A stretch of DNA of 64,000 bases from Halomonas caseinilytica (GCF_001662305.1 NZ_BDEP01000007.1:140961-204960), one strand, 5' to 3'. Positions 1 through 10,328 are shown, counted from the stretch's first letter. The notes: generated by a model from the sequence alone, not told the origin. Translations and numbers: made by a program.

Positions 1-633
1 GTTACCGTTGGCGATCAGAGTTCGGGACTCGACATCGACGCTGATGGTGCCATCGAAGGGGCCATGCACGCTATCACGGCGCAGCAGGCTCGCTCGCTTC
101 TCGAGATCCTTGGCGATATCGCCCCGTCCGCGCACCACGATCGCCCGGAGGCGCAGCAGGTTGCCGCCGCCCGCCTTCTCGATCAATACACGGGCCAGGA
201 TACGCCCGATACGGCCGAAGCCATACAGCACCACGTCCTTGGGCTCGCCAGTGCCCGCATCCGGGTCGTGGGCATCGACGATCTCGGCCAGCTCCTCGCG
301 CAGGAACGCCTCGGCATCACCGCCGCCCCGCTTCTTGAAGGCCACGCCCAGCTTGCCGACATCGACGTGGGCCGGCCCCAGGTTGAGCGACTGCATGGCC
401 TGGATCAGCGGGAAAGTCTCCCGAACGGAGAGTTCGGTCCCCTCGATCTTGCGGACGAAACGGTGGTCCTTGAGGATCCGGATGACACTGCGATTGAACA
501 GTGAACGTCCGAACATGGTGGTCACGACGTTGTTGCAACGATAGAGGCTGCCGATCAACGGGATCATCTGCTCGGCGATTGCCTGGTCGTCGTGCCATTC
601 CTGGAAGACGGTATCGAGGGATTCCTGACTCAC
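1..633 (-). CDS. gap: Glyceraldehyde-3-phosphate dehydrogenase, long form (5' part only)
   Basis: The first 211 codons are visible; the rest lies beyond the left edge. The NAD-binding Rossmann signature VVLYGFGRIGR sits near residue 130 and is followed by a stretch ending in the substrate-region motif HGPFDGTISVD. About 125 residues precede the Rossmann motif, which is the hallmark of the long (about 480-residue) Gap of pseudomonads and halomonads rather than the classic 330-residue GapA. The start is a GTG at 631-633 preceded by an AGAGAGG stretch. It is divergent from mfd across 182 bases. The enzyme interconverts glyceraldehyde-3-phosphate and 1,3-bisphosphoglycerate in the cytoplasm. The catalytic Cys is outside the window, so activity cannot be judged here. 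Confidence 0.88.
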   Translation of the reverse strand, partial: MSQESLDTVFQEWHDDQAIAEQMIPLIGSLYRCNNVVTTMFGRSLFNRSVIRILKDHRFVRKIEGTELSVRETFPLIQAMQSLNLGPAHVDVGKLGVAFKKRGGGDAEAFLREELAEIVDAHDPDAGTGEPKDVVLYGFGRIGRILARVLIEKAGGGNLLRLRAIVVRGRGDIAKDLEKRASLLRRDSVHGPFDGTISVDVESRTLIANGN

Positions 634-815
634 GAGAGGCCTCTCTGTGGGGGATTGAGATTCGGCGATATTATCCGAAGCCGACCCTCCAAGAGCAATC
701 GCGGGATGGTCGCAACTGGTGTAGACGGATTACAACAACCGGCTTCTCACTACATGACACACGGGACTGGTATGATGCCCGCAGTTATCCCATTCGACAC
801 GACGCGACCGACGCC

Positions 816-3800
816 ATGCCGACTTTTTCACCACTCGACCCCCGTCGTCCCAAGGGGCTGCGTGACACCCTCTACTGGCAGACACCGCCCGGCAGTGCCA
901 CAGCACTGGCCCTGGCGCACCTGGCCGTGGACGCCCCGCTGCTGGTGATCACGGCCGACACCGCCGCCGCCCAGCGTCTGGAGGGCGATCTGGCCTTCTA
1001 CTCGCGCCTGCCGGTATTGCCCTTCCCCGACTGGGAAACGCTACCCTACGATAGTTTCTCGCCCCATCAGGACATCGTCTCGGCCCGCCTGCGCACCCTG
1101 CGCCGCCTGCAGGAAGGCGAACACGGCATTGTGCTGGTGCCGATCAACACCCTGATGCAACGCCTGCCGCCGGTCGACTACATCGCCGGTCGGGTCATGA
1201 CGCTCGAGGTCGGCATGACGCTGGAGCGTGAAAGCTTCCGCGATCGCCTGTCGCGAGCCGGCTACCGCGCCGTCGAAACGGTCTATGAACCCGGCGAATA
1301 TGCCCTTCGCGGCGCCCTCATCGACCTCTACCCCATGGGCAGCGAAGCGCCCCTGCGCATCGACTTGTTCGATGACGAGATCGACACCCTGCGCCGTTTC
1401 GATCCGGACACCCAGCGCAGTCAGGACAAGGTGGAGCGCCTCGAGCTGCTGCCAGCCCACGAATACTCCCTGTCGCGTAGCGCCATCGCCTGCTTCCGGG
1501 AGGGCTTCGAGACGCTGTTCGACGTCGACCCGCGCCAGTGCCCCTTGTACCTGGATGCCCTGAAAGGCATTCCCTCGCCTGGCCTGGAGCAATACCTGCC
1601 GCTGTTCTTCGACGAGACGGCAACGCTGTTCGACCATCTCGCCGACACCACGCAAGTCGCCCTGACACCGGGCGTATTCGAGGCGGCCGAACATCACTGG
1701 GCAGCCATCGAGAGCCGCTATGACAACCTGGGCGTCGACCCGACCCGCCCCCTGCTGCCTCCCCATCGCGCCTTCGTACCGGTTCCCGAGGTCTTCGCCG
1801 CCATCAAGCAATATCCTCGCGTCGAACTCACCGACGATGAGGATCACCCCCATGCCATCGCGCCGGCGGCGCGCAGCGTACCGGAAGTGACGGTCAACGC
1901 CCGAGCCAAGGAGCCACTGGCCGCGCTCTCCCGCTTCCTCAAGGATCACCCCACCCGGGTGCTGTTCGTTGCCGAATCCCGAGGGCGTCGTGAAGCCCTC
2001 GAAGAGACCCTGGCGCCCCTGCGACTCGAGCTGCCTCATGTCGACGACTTCCCGACCTTTCTCGAAAGCGGGCAGCGCCTGGCCATCACCGAGGGGGCCA
2101 TCGACGCCGGCTTGTGGCTCGACGCCCCGGACCTGGCGGTCATCAGCGAGACCGAACTGTTCGGCGAGGTCGTCCGCCAGAGTCGCCGTCGGGAGAAGGC
2201 CACCGACGATAGCGAACTGGCCATACGCCATCTCTCCGAGCTTCGCCCCGGGGCGCCGGTGGTGCATCAGGCGCACGGTGTGGGGCGCTACCTGGGGCTC
2301 GAGACCTTGGAGACGGGTGGCCAGGCCGCCGAATTCGTTGCCCTCGAGTACGCCGACGGTGCCAAGCTCTACGTGCCGGTGGACAGCCTTCACCTGATCT
2401 CCCGCTATGCTGGCGCCGATGACGAACTGGCTCCGCTACACCGCCTGGGCTCCGAACAATGGGACAAGGCTAGAAAGAAAGCCGCCGAGAAAATTCGCGA
2501 CACCGCCGCCGAGCTGCTCGACATCTATGCGCGTCGCGAAGCCCGGGAAGGCTTCGCCTGCCAGATGCCGGACGCCGAATACGCGCGCTTTGCCGCCAGC
2601 TTTCCATTCGAGGAAACGCCCGACCAGCAGGCCGCCATCGAGGCCGTGGTCGGTGACATGACGGCTCCCCGGCCGATGGATCGCGTTGTGTGCGGCGATG
2701 TCGGCTTCGGCAAGACCGAGGTGGCAATGCGCGCCGCCTTCCTGGCCGTGCATTCCGAACGCCAGGTCGTGGTACTGGTGCCCACCACCCTGCTCGCTCG
2801 CCAGCACTACGAGAACTTCCGCGATCGCTTCGCCGATACCGCCGTCAACATCGAGCTCGTCTCGCGCTTCACTGGCGGCCAGGGACAGAGCGCCGCCAAG
2901 CAACGCATCGAAGATGGTCGCGCCGACATCGTCATCGGCACCCACAAGCTGCTCTCCAAGTCGATGCGCTTCGCCAACATGGGCCTTTTGATCATCGACG
3001 AGGAGCACCGCTTCGGTGTCGCCCAGAAGGAGCGACTCAAGCAGCTGAGGGCCGAGGTGGACATCCTGACGCTGACCGCCACGCCCATCCCCCGCACCCT
3101 CAACATGGCCATGAGCGGCATCCGCGACCTCTCCATCATCGCCACCCCGCCGGCGCGTCGCCTGTCAGTGAAGACCTTCGTCCAGCAGCGTGACGAATCG
3201 GTGATCAAGGAAGCGGTGTTGCGCGAGATACTGCGTGGCGGACAGGTTTACTTCCTGCACAACGAGGTCAAGACCATCGAGACTGCCGCCGAGACTGTGC
3301 GCGAGCTGATTCCCGAGGCCCGGGTCGGCGTGGCCCACGGCCAGCTCCCCGAACGCTCGCTGGAACGGGTGATGTCCGATTTCTACCACAAGCGCTTCAA
3401 CGTGCTGGTCTGCTCCACCATCATCGAGACCGGTATCGACGTGCCCAGTGCCAACACCATCATCATCGAGCGGGCCGACAAGTTCGGGCTGGCCCAGCTT
3501 CACCAGCTGCGTGGACGTGTCGGGCGCAGCCACCACCAGGCCTACGCCTACCTGCTGGCCCCGCCACCGCGCGCGATGACCCGCGATGCCACCAAACGCC
3601 TGGAGGCGATTGCCCAGGCCGAGGACCTGGGCGCCGGTTTCACGCTGGCCAGCCACGACATGGAGATCCGCGGCGCCGGCGAGCTGCTCGGCGACGAACA
3701 GAGCGGACAAATGGAGGCCCTGGGCTATAGTCTCTACATGCAGATGCTGGATCGTGCGGTGAAAGCGATACGTGACGGCAAGACACCCAATATCGAAGCT

Positions 3801-4262
3801 CCCCTCGACGAGGGAGTCGAGATCAGCCTCAACCTGCCGGCACTGATTCCCGATGATTATCTCCACGACGTTCAGCAACGCCTGGTCATGTACAAGCGCA
3901 TCAGCAATGCCCAAACCGAGGCCGAGCTGAAGGAGCTCCAGGTCGAGATGATCGATCGCTTCGGCCTGTTGCCGGCACCGGTCAAGACCCTGCTGCGCCA
4001 GACCCGGTTGCGCCAGCGCGCCGAGCGCCTGGGCATCGTCAAGCTCGAGGCCGGCGCCGAGCGTGGCCGCGTGATCTTTTCCCGGCACACTCGGGTCGAC
4101 CCATTGATTCTGGTCGAGCTGATCCAGCACGATCCACAGACCTACCGGCTCGAAGGCGCCGATACCCTGCGCTTCTCGGCAGACCTGGGAGACGAGACAT
4201 CACGCTTCGACTTCGTGGAGCGACTTCTGGATTCACTCAATCGCAAGGCCGAAGCCGCATGA
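816..4262 (+). CDS. mfd: Transcription-repair coupling factor Mfd
   Basis: This 1148-residue protein has the same length as E. coli Mfd. It removes RNA polymerase stalled at DNA lesions and recruits UvrA. The N-terminal third carries the UvrB-homology region (LPFPDWETLPYDSFSPH). The RNA-polymerase-interacting domain follows (LRPGAPVVHQAHGVGRYLGL). The helicase core then shows Walker A GDVGFGKTE near residue 628, DEEH near residue 728, LTATPIPRTL, and the TRG/motif VI segment QLRGRVGRSHHQAYAYLL. The C-terminal TRCF domain is complete. The reading frame stays open upstream to about position 501, but the ATG at 816 gives the family's normal N-terminus (MPTFSPLDP). The next gene begins 4 bases before its stop or, with the start chosen here, 86 bases after it. 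Confidence 0.97.
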   Translation: MPTFSPLDPRRPKGLRDTLYWQTPPGSATALALAHLAVDAPLLVITADTAAAQRLEGDLAFYSRLPVLPFPDWETLPYDSFSPHQDIVSARLRTLRRLQEGEHGIVLVPINTLMQRLPPVDYIAGRVMTLEVGMTLERESFRDRLSRAGYRAVETVYEPGEYALRGALIDLYPMGSEAPLRIDLFDDEIDTLRRFDPDTQRSQDKVERLELLPAHEYSLSRSAIACFREGFETLFDVDPRQCPLYLDALKGIPSPGLEQYLPLFFDETATLFDHLADTTQVALTPGVFEAAEHHWAAIESRYDNLGVDPTRPLLPPHRAFVPVPEVFAAIKQYPRVELTDDEDHPHAIAPAARSVPEVTVNARAKEPLAALSRFLKDHPTRVLFVAESRGRREALEETLAPLRLELPHVDDFPTFLESGQRLAITEGAIDAGLWLDAPDLAVISETELFGEVVRQSRRREKATDDSELAIRHLSELRPGAPVVHQAHGVGRYLGLETLETGGQAAEFVALEYADGAKLYVPVDSLHLISRYAGADDELAPLHRLGSEQWDKARKKAAEKIRDTAAELLDIYARREAREGFACQMPDAEYARFAASFPFEETPDQQAAIEAVVGDMTAPRPMDRVVCGDVGFGKTEVAMRAAFLAVHSERQVVVLVPTTLLARQHYENFRDRFADTAVNIELVSRFTGGQGQSAAKQRIEDGRADIVIGTHKLLSKSMRFANMGLLIIDEEHRFGVAQKERLKQLRAEVDILTLTATPIPRTLNMAMSGIRDLSIIATPPARRLSVKTFVQQRDESVIKEAVLREILRGGQVYFLHNEVKTIETAAETVRELIPEARVGVAHGQLPERSLERVMSDFYHKRFNVLVCSTIIETGIDVPSANTIIIERADKFGLAQLHQLRGRVGRSHHQAYAYLLAPPPRAMTRDATKRLEAIAQAEDLGAGFTLASHDMEIRGAGELLGDEQSGQMEALGYSLYMQMLDRAVKAIRDGKTPNIEAPLDEGVEISLNLPALIPDDYLHDVQQRLVMYKRISNAQTEAELKELQVEMIDRFGLLPAPVKTLLRQTRLRQRAERLGIVKLEAGAERGRVIFSRHTRVDPLILVELIQHDPQTYRLEGADTLRFSADLGDETSRFDFVERLLDSLNRKAEAA

Positions 4263-4348
4263 GGCTCAACGGTCACTCGACGCCGGCCGGCGAACCTCTG
4301 GCCGGCGAATCACTCCAATACACAGGCCTTCGGCACAAGGATGTGGCC

Positions 4349-5455
4349 ATGGCCCCGAACGAACGGCAATCAGAGACGATGACAGCGATGACTTCCTCCG
4401 CCCTTCTCGGGCATACCACCCGCCTCGCCCTGGCCCTGAGCCTGACCGGCGTGCTCGCCGCTCCGCTCCAGGCCGCCGACGGCGATCTGCCTCCGGGGCA
4501 TTATCGACTTCCCGAAGATGGCGACCTGATCGGCGAAGTCACCACCGTCGTGGCCGATGAGGAAGACACCCTGATCGACATCGGCCACGAACACGGCATC
4601 GGCTACGAGGCCATGGTACGCGCCAATCCCGACGTCAGCGTCTGGTATCCCGGCGAGGGCACCGAGGTCACCATCCCCGGTCGCTTCATCCTGCCGGATG
4701 CGCCACGCAAGGGGGTCGTGGTCAACGTCGCCGAGATGCGCCTGTACTACTATCCTCCCCACGCCGAGGGCGAGCCCGCCACGGTCGAGACATACCCCAT
4801 TGCCGTGGGCCGCATGGACTGGAAGACACCGCTGGGCACCACCACGATCACCGAGAAGATCAAGGATCCCGCCTGGTATCCGCCCCAGTCGATCATCAAG
4901 GAACACGCAGCCAACGGTCGATCGCTGCCCAGCGTGGTGCCGCCCGGCCCCGACAATCCCCTGGGCCGTTACAAGATGCGCCTGGGTATCCCGGGCTATC
5001 TGATCCACGGCACCAACAAGCCGGAAGGGGTGGGCATGCGCGTCACTCATGGCTGCATCCGCATGCTGCCCGAGGACATCGACGCCCTCTTCCCCCGCTT
5101 GCCCCGAGGCACTCAGGTGAACCTGGTCAACGACAGCTTCAAGCTCGGCTGGGCCGACGATACCCTCTATGTCCAGGCCTACCCCTATCTGGACGAGGAA
5201 CAGGGCACCACCATCCAGCGAGTTACCGAGGCGCTCGCCCAGGTGGAAGCCAGCATCGACGCCGATGACTACCCCGTAGATTACGGCCGGCTGCGTGAAG
5301 TCGTCGAAGTTCCCACGGGCATCCCGGTGGCGCTGAAGGCCTCGGAAACGCCGGAAGCTCCCGAGCCCACGCCAGCACCCAAGACCCTCTACGATCGCCT
5401 GGAGCTGGTCTTCGCCGAGCCCGGCTTCATGAACCAGCTTTCCTTCGGCAGCTGA
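4349..5455 (+). CDS. L,D-transpeptidase (YkuD family) with LysM-like region
   Basis: This periplasmic peptidoglycan cross-linking enzyme, or Lpp-attaching enzyme, has 368 residues with the chosen start. A hydrophobic signal peptide ends at about LAAPLQAADG. A LysM-like segment follows (IDIGHEHGIGYEAMVRANP), then the YkuD catalytic domain with YLIHGTN and the active-site motif THGCIRM, where the Cys is the nucleophile. The start at 4349 is chosen because AAGGA lies 7 bases upstream. An ATG at 4379 would give a shorter signal peptide and is a real alternative. It resembles the YbiS/ErfK/YcfS group, several members of which anchor Braun lipoprotein. The lpp-like gene lies just downstream in convergent orientation, which fits that role but does not prove it. 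Confidence 0.9.
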   Translation: MAPNERQSETMTAMTSSALLGHTTRLALALSLTGVLAAPLQAADGDLPPGHYRLPEDGDLIGEVTTVVADEEDTLIDIGHEHGIGYEAMVRANPDVSVWYPGEGTEVTIPGRFILPDAPRKGVVVNVAEMRLYYYPPHAEGEPATVETYPIAVGRMDWKTPLGTTTITEKIKDPAWYPPQSIIKEHAANGRSLPSVVPPGPDNPLGRYKMRLGIPGYLIHGTNKPEGVGMRVTHGCIRMLPEDIDALFPRLPRGTQVNLVNDSFKLGWADDTLYVQAYPYLDEEQGTTIQRVTEALAQVEASIDADDYPVDYGRLREVVEVPTGIPVALKASETPEAPEPTPAPKTLYDRLELVFAEPGFMNQLSFGS

Positions 5456-5496
5456 TACCGCCCCCCACCGGCACGCGCCGGTGGCGCCATCAACGA

Positions 5497-5526
5497 CAAG
5501 GGCCCCGCCGAATGGCGGGGCCCTTG
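5497..5526. terminator. Bidirectional intrinsic terminator between the L,D-transpeptidase and lpp-like genes
   Basis: A 13-bp GC-rich perfect stem (CAAGGGCCCCGCC pairing with GGCGGGGCCCTTG) with a 4-base loop sits between two convergent genes. A weaker hairpin at 5466-5483 (CACCGGC/GCCGGTG) precedes it. There is only a short T run, so termination strength is uncertain. Confidence 0.7.
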
Positions 5527-5567
5527 TCTATCGTGTCAATACGCCGCCCATGGGCGGCGAGGCACGA

Positions 5568-5831
5568 TCACTTGCGCATGGAACGCTCGAACATGCGGTT
5601 CATCTCTTCACGGTTCTGCTGAGACATCTGCAGAGCCTGCTGAGCGTCGCGCTGCGCCTGGTTGGCGGTGTTCTGAGCTTCGGTCGCGATGCTGCGAGCT
5701 TCAGCGGCATCGGCCTGAGCGGATTCGGCAGTGGTACGCACTTCTTCCAGAGCGCCGGAAGAGGCACAGCCGGCCAGAACGGCCAGAGAAGCAGCAGCGG
5801 CGGTCAGCTTCAGAGTTGTCTTGAGAGTCAT
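5568..5831 (-). CDS. Major outer-membrane lipoprotein, Lpp/OprI type
   Basis: This is an 87-residue small lipoprotein. The signal peptide ends in the lipobox LAGC, followed by CASSG. The mature part is an alanine-rich heptad-repeat coiled coil (AESAQADAAEARSIATEAQN) ending in MRK, so the terminal Lys could be joined to peptidoglycan as in Braun lipoprotein. The ATG at 5829-5831 has AAGGAG at a good distance. The frame is open 11 codons further upstream, but that would bury the signal peptide. A strong promoter and a perfect 22-bp palindrome lie upstream. Expected role: tethering the outer membrane to the cell wall. Confidence 0.9.
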   Translation of the reverse strand: MTLKTTLKLTAAAASLAVLAGCASSGALEEVRTTAESAQADAAEARSIATEAQNTANQAQRDAQQALQMSQQNREEMNRMFERSMRK

Positions 5832-5910
5832 GATGTTCTCCTTGGATCTTCCTTGGAACTGCATTGGCGACGCCTGCCGAAGCAGGCTTCCCGCAGGGCG
5901 GGACTTCGAG

Positions 5911-5932
5911 GAAGTGCTGACGTCAGCACTTC
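5911..5932. repeat. Perfect 22-bp palindrome in the lpp-like leader
   Basis: GAAGTGCTGAC is followed directly by its reverse complement GTCAGCACTTC. From the promoter called at 5941-5968, transcription would start at about 5935, which places the palindrome at the extreme 5' end of the transcript. It could be a protein operator or an mRNA-stabilising hairpin. Confidence 0.7.
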
Positions 5933-5940
5933 TGTTAGCA

Positions 5941-5968
5941 ACATTACGCTGCGCGCCGTAGAAGTCAA
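5941..5968 (-). promoter_or_regulatory. Sigma70-type promoter of the lpp-like gene
   Basis: Read on the minus strand, TTGACT (5963-5968) and TAATGT (5941-5946) are separated by 16 bases. This is close to consensus and fits a very highly expressed lipoprotein gene. Confidence 0.6.
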
Positions 5969-6030
5969 ACGCTGTTCGTGAACGCCCAGCGCCCGCTTCC
6001 AGACGAGAACGTCCCTAGCGCATGTAAAGC

Positions 6031-6675
6031 CTAGCGGATGACGACCCTCGTGCCAATGTCGATCATCGACGACAGGGTATCAACCTGCCCATCGGTGACC
6101 GCGACACAGCCATCCGTCCAGTCGAAACGGCGATGGATATCCGCGTCCGCCACCCCGACGCCATGGATACCGATATACCCGCCCAGCACCGTATCCTGGG
6201 GCGGCCGACCATGCCGGCGGTAATAGGCGAAGTAGTCGTCGTATTCTCGCTGGCTGTAGATACCGGTCTGCAGCGCCATGCGTGCATGAGTGGGCGTCGG
6301 ATAGTCCAGGCCGATGAAGGTGTGGAACTTGCTGTCGAAATTGAATCGAGTGACACGAAACTCGCCCAGGGGGGTCACACGGCCGCCACGCAGGCGCTGG
6401 GTCTCGGCCCCACCTCGCCCCAGCGAGATCGGTGAGAACCGTTCCAGCAGCGTGTTGCCACGATACAGGCTCAGGCTCGATGCCTGCTTGTCGATCAAGA
6501 CCCAGACTTCATTGCTGTAACGGGGCTGGTCAGCCTGCAGCAGAATCTCGTCCATCAGTCCGCTACGCGCCTGAATGGCCCTCATCAGGTCGGCATGAGC
6601 CAGAACGGGTGTCAGCAGGGCCAGGCACAGGCTCGCGAGCAGCAACGCGAAGCGGCGTCGGGAAAGCAATGTCAT
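6031..6675 (-). CDS. L,D-transpeptidase family protein (YkuD)
   Basis: This is a 214-residue exported protein. The N-terminus has an RRR motif and a hydrophobic core ending near LAHADL, a standard signal peptide. The YkuD domain runs from WVLIDKQASSLSLYRG to the C-terminus. The conserved His is in IGIHGVG and the catalytic Cys in DWTDGCVAVT. It resembles the single-domain YafK/ErfK-like enzymes and lacks the LysM region of the paralog at 4349-5455. A 204-base gap separates it from the DUF6586 gene, so it probably has its own promoter. Substrate and precise reaction (3-3 cross-link, lipoprotein attachment or hydrolysis) cannot be told from the sequence. Confidence 0.87.
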   Translation of the reverse strand: MTLLSRRRFALLLASLCLALLTPVLAHADLMRAIQARSGLMDEILLQADQPRYSNEVWVLIDKQASSLSLYRGNTLLERFSPISLGRGGAETQRLRGGRVTPLGEFRVTRFNFDSKFHTFIGLDYPTPTHARMALQTGIYSQREYDDYFAYYRRHGRPPQDTVLGGYIGIHGVGVADADIHRRFDWTDGCVAVTDGQVDTLSSMIDIGTRVVIR

Positions 6676-6879
6676 GGTAGGCGGAACTCGTCGACGATGG
6701 GCGATGAAACCGACGACGTTTATACCTCACCTGGCAGCGAGTGTCAGTTCCACGCTTCTTTCTCATCGCTCAATCTCACCGCCTTCTCCCCCCGGGCGCA
6801 TCACCCGGACACACCGTCCGGAGCAACCCACGATGTCGCGACATGGCGACATCACGGGCTTGCCCACCATGTGGCCCGG

Positions 6880-7353
6880 CTACCATTCCTCACTGGTCTG
6901 CCGCAGATCGCCGATCTCGCGTTTGGCCTCGCCCAGGCACTCGAGCAGTTCAGCGCCCAGATCGTCGACGCCCCCAACAGCTATCAGCCCCTGGGCCGCG
7001 CCGCTCGAGCGACGCGCCACGCCGTCGCTGGAGTGCAACGCCTCGAGTCGTGCCAGCAACCGGGCCAGCCAACTGTCGGGGCGCTCGGCGAGACTGCGCA
7101 GCCGCTCGAGCTCGGCCAGCCGCACGTCATCGGACAACAGCAGGTGTCGCCAGTCCTCGCCCGACTGCACAGCATGTTCGGTCAGCTCGGTGAGCTCCCG
7201 CACCAGAGACGCCAGCGCCAGTTCGAGCAACGCCAGGGCGCCCTCCTCGGCAGCCATGCGTCGGGCCTCGCCGTGCTCGTCATCTCCCGGGGCCACGGCC
7301 AGCAAAAGCTCGGCCTGATAGAGCAACTGATTGGTGCGCGCACGAGGTGTCAC
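6880..7353 (-). CDS. DUF6586 family protein, co-transcribed with topA
   Basis: This 157-residue all-helical protein has no signal peptide and no recognisable catalytic motif. The GTG start overlaps the topA stop by 4 bases (GTGA), so translation is likely coupled. A small protein of this type directly behind topA is a known arrangement in Pseudomonas and relatives. The sequence is rich in Leu, Glu and Arg ([20 protein letters not shown]), suggesting a helical bundle. Function unknown. Confidence 0.75.
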   Translation of the reverse strand: MTPRARTNQLLYQAELLLAVAPGDDEHGEARRMAAEEGALALLELALASLVRELTELTEHAVQSGEDWRHLLLSDDVRLAELERLRSLAERPDSWLARLLARLEALHSSDGVARRSSGAAQGLIAVGGVDDLGAELLECLGEAKREIGDLRQTSEEW

Positions 7354-9986
7354 TTGCGCTTGTCCTCCACCTGCCAGCGACCATCGGCGAAGGTGGCCTT
7401 CCAGCCGGTCGCCTTGCCGTTATCGTCGGTCATCACGAACTGCTCCTTGGCCTTGCGCGAGAAACGGATCTGGGCTGGACGTCCGTCAGGGTCCACACTC
7501 GGCGCATCGAGCAGGTAGCGGTACTTCTCGGGCAGCTCATCGGCATGGGCCTTGAGCTCCGCGACCAGGGGGGGCCGCGTCTCGCGATTCTTGGGAAACT
7601 TGCTGGCCGCCAGGAAGAGGCCGCTGGCGCCATCGCGCAGCACGTAGTGGTCATCGACCTTCTGGCAGGCCAGTTCGGGCATGGGAATGGGGTCCATCTT
7701 GGGAGGTGCCACTTCCCCGTTGCGGAGCAGCTTGCGCGTGTTCTTGCAGGTCTCGTTGGTACAGCCGAAGTACTTGCCGAAGCGCCCGGACTTGAGCTGC
7801 ATCTCGCTGCCGCACTTGTCGCACTCGATGGTCGGCCCGTCATAGCCCTTGATGCGGAATCGTCCCCGCTCGATCTCATGGCCATCGCAATCGGGACTGT
7901 TGCCGCAGATATGCAGCTTGCGCTGTTCATCGATCAGGTAACTGTCCATGGCGGTGCCGCACTTCGGACAGCGATGCTTGGCACGCAGTGCGTCGGTCTC
8001 GGCCTCTTCACCGGCGTCGGCGGCCACGGCCTCGTCACCCGGCAGCAGGTCCATGGTGGTCTTGCAGCGCTCCTTGGGCGGCAGGTTGTAGCCGCTGCAG
8101 CCGAGGAAGACCCCCGTCGAGGCGGTGCGAATCTGCATCTCGCGCCCACAGGTAGGACACTCGATATCGGTGGGCACCGGCTGGTTGGGCCGCATGCCCT
8201 CCTCGCTCTCGGCCTCGCTGAGCTCCGCCCGGAACTCGGCATAGAAGGCATCGAGCAACTCACGCCAGCGACGCTGGCCCTCGGCGACCTCGTCGAGACT
8301 GTCCTCCATGCGCGCGGTGAAGGAATAATCCATCAGGTCGGGGAAGGATTCCTTGAGTCGCTCGGTGACGATATCGCCCAGCTTTTCGGCATAGAAGCGC
8401 CGATTCTCGAGCCGCACATAACCTCGATCCTGGATGGTCGAGATGATGGAGGCATAGGTGGATGGCCGACCGATGCCCTTCTTCTCGAGCTCCTTGACCA
8501 GGCTGGCCTCGGTGTAGCGTGCCGGCGGCTTGGTGAAGTGCTGCTGCGGGTCCAGTGCCTCGAGCGTCAGCGCGGTCCCCTCGGCGATGTCGGGCAGCGA
8601 CTGGTCCTCGTCCTTGCGGCCCATTGGCTTCATGACCCGGGTGTAGCCGTCGAACTTCAGCACCCGCCCCTTGGCCTTGAGCTCGTAGCCTGAGGCTTCC
8701 ACCGTCAGGGTGGTGGACAGATATTCGGCCGGCGTCATCTGGCAGGCCACGAACTGACGCCAGATCAGCTCATAGAGACGCTCGGCATCACGTTCCATGC
8801 CGGCAAGGTCGCCAGCCTGACGCTGCACATCGGAAGGCCGGATCGCCTCGTGGGCCTCCTGGGCACCTTCCTTGCTGGAATAGCGATTGGGCGAGTCGGG
8901 GAGATAGCGTTCGCCGTACGACTCGCCGATGTAATCGCGCGCACTGGCCACCGCCTCCTGCGAGAGGTTGGTGGAATCGGTACGCATGTAGGTGATGTAG
9001 CCGGCTTCGTAGAGGCGCTGGGCCAGCGTCATGGTCTTCTTCACCGAGAATCCCAGGCGACCGCTGGCGGCCTGCTGCAGGGTCGAGGTGATGAAGGGCG
9101 CGCTCGGCCTGGAGCGTGTCGGCTTGTCCTCGCGGGCGGTGACGGCCAGGTTCGCCTCGCGCAGCGCGGCGATCCGCTCCAGGGTCTCGGCCTCGCTGGT
9201 CGGCCGGAAGGGCTTGCCATCCTGGCGGACCAGTTCGAAGCGTACCGTCTCCCCCTCACCATTGCTCGGCGTCAGGTCAGCATGCACGTCCCAGAATTCC
9301 TCCGGCACGAAAGCCCGGATCTCTCGCTCGCGTTCGACGATCAAGCGCATGGCCACCGACTGCACACGGCCGGCGGAGAGGCCACGGGCGATCTTGGCCC
9401 ACAGCAGCGGCGAGAGCATGAAGCCGACCACGCGATCGAGGAACCGCCGCGCCTGCTGGGCTTCCACCCGCGGCATGTTCAACTGCCCAGGGTCCTCGAA
9501 GGCTTCCTGAATGGCGTTCTTGGTGATCTCGTTGAACACCACCCGGCGATAGCGCGACTCATCGCCTCCGATCGTCTCGCGCAGATGCCAGGCAATGGCT
9601 TCCCCCTCGCGATCCAGATCGGTGGCCAGATAGACGTGATCGGCCTTGTCGGCGAGCTTCTTCAGCTCCGCCACTACCTTTTCCTTGCCGGGCAACACCA
9701 CATAATCGGCTTTCCAACCATGGTCGGGGTCGATCCCCATGCGACGAATGAGCTGGTCGTGCGCCTTCCGCTTGCGGTACTCGGCCTTCTCCTCGGCAGA
9801 CATCTTGCGCGTCGCCGCCGCCTGACGGGCGCGTTCCTTTGGATCCGAGGTCGCCTTGCCCGAGCCGCTGGTCGGCAGGTCACGGATGTGTCCCACGCTC
9901 GACTTCACGATGTAGTCGTTGCCGAGATACTTGTTGATCGTCTTGGCCTTGGCCGGCGACTCGACGATGACCAGTGACTTGCCCAT
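7350..9986 (-). CDS. topA: DNA topoisomerase I (type IA)
   Basis: The 878-residue protein relaxes negative supercoils by transient single-strand cleavage. The start at 9986 gives the canonical Toprim beginning [16 protein letters not shown]. The active-site segment is YITYMRTDS, with Tyr333 as the predicted nucleophile and Arg335 two residues on. The C-terminal part has Cys4-type zinc modules at [16 protein letters not shown] and CDKCGSEM, each followed by a second Cys pair, and ends in a basic tail. The frame is open 36 codons upstream of the chosen start, but those residues do not resemble the family. Confidence 0.97.
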   Translation of the reverse strand: MGKSLVIVESPAKAKTINKYLGNDYIVKSSVGHIRDLPTSGSGKATSDPKERARQAAATRKMSAEEKAEYRKRKAHDQLIRRMGIDPDHGWKADYVVLPGKEKVVAELKKLADKADHVYLATDLDREGEAIAWHLRETIGGDESRYRRVVFNEITKNAIQEAFEDPGQLNMPRVEAQQARRFLDRVVGFMLSPLLWAKIARGLSAGRVQSVAMRLIVEREREIRAFVPEEFWDVHADLTPSNGEGETVRFELVRQDGKPFRPTSEAETLERIAALREANLAVTAREDKPTRSRPSAPFITSTLQQAASGRLGFSVKKTMTLAQRLYEAGYITYMRTDSTNLSQEAVASARDYIGESYGERYLPDSPNRYSSKEGAQEAHEAIRPSDVQRQAGDLAGMERDAERLYELIWRQFVACQMTPAEYLSTTLTVEASGYELKAKGRVLKFDGYTRVMKPMGRKDEDQSLPDIAEGTALTLEALDPQQHFTKPPARYTEASLVKELEKKGIGRPSTYASIISTIQDRGYVRLENRRFYAEKLGDIVTERLKESFPDLMDYSFTARMEDSLDEVAEGQRRWRELLDAFYAEFRAELSEAESEEGMRPNQPVPTDIECPTCGREMQIRTASTGVFLGCSGYNLPPKERCKTTMDLLPGDEAVAADAGEEAETDALRAKHRCPKCGTAMDSYLIDEQRKLHICGNSPDCDGHEIERGRFRIKGYDGPTIECDKCGSEMQLKSGRFGKYFGCTNETCKNTRKLLRNGEVAPPKMDPIPMPELACQKVDDHYVLRDGASGLFLAASKFPKNRETRPPLVAELKAHADELPEKYRYLLDAPSVDPDGRPAQIRFSRKAKEQFVMTDDNGKATGWKATFADGRWQVEDKRK

Positions 9987-10328
9987 AGTGCTCCACAATG
10001 CTATTGGCGCCAGCCAGAACTGGCGCCGAACGGTTTCGGCCCGCCTCGAGAGACACTGAATGAACCGCCGGGCGTCGTGAAGCGCAAGACGCACGGAGCA
10101 CAGAAAGCAGGACTTAACAGATCGTTAGGTGAGCTTTCGAGCCCCACGCCACACAGCGACTCACACGCGCAGGCATTCGAGCAGTGTTTCCCTTCGTCTT
10201 CAGCGGTGAAAAATGCGCTTACCCTACCCCAGCGCTCGTCTTCACGCCAGTCGCGACCTATGAACCTAGAACCTAGCCCGAGGCCGAAGGGAATCACAAG
10301 CGAAGTCGGGTAGCGTTGTCAACGAAAC
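9987..10328. other. Non-coding stretch upstream of topA
   Basis: About 340 bases without a convincing gene. It must hold the topA promoter on the minus strand. Short open frames exist on both strands but have no ribosome site or protein-like composition. A local direct repeat, GAACCTAGAACCTAG, occurs near 10263-10277. Nothing else was recognised. Confidence 0.5.

Noticed and set aside
1041..2393. Long open frame of 450 codons antisense to mfd
   Set aside because: High-GC shadow frame opposite a gene with certain identity; Gly/Gln/Val/Arg-rich composition and no recognisable domain.
7347..8693. Open frame of 448 codons antisense to topA
   Set aside because: The sense strand carries the topA zinc modules; the antisense frame has no domain signature.
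10077..10313. 78-codon plus-strand frame upstream of topA
   Set aside because: No Shine-Dalgarno, low-complexity Ser/Pro/Arg composition, and lies where the topA promoter is expected.
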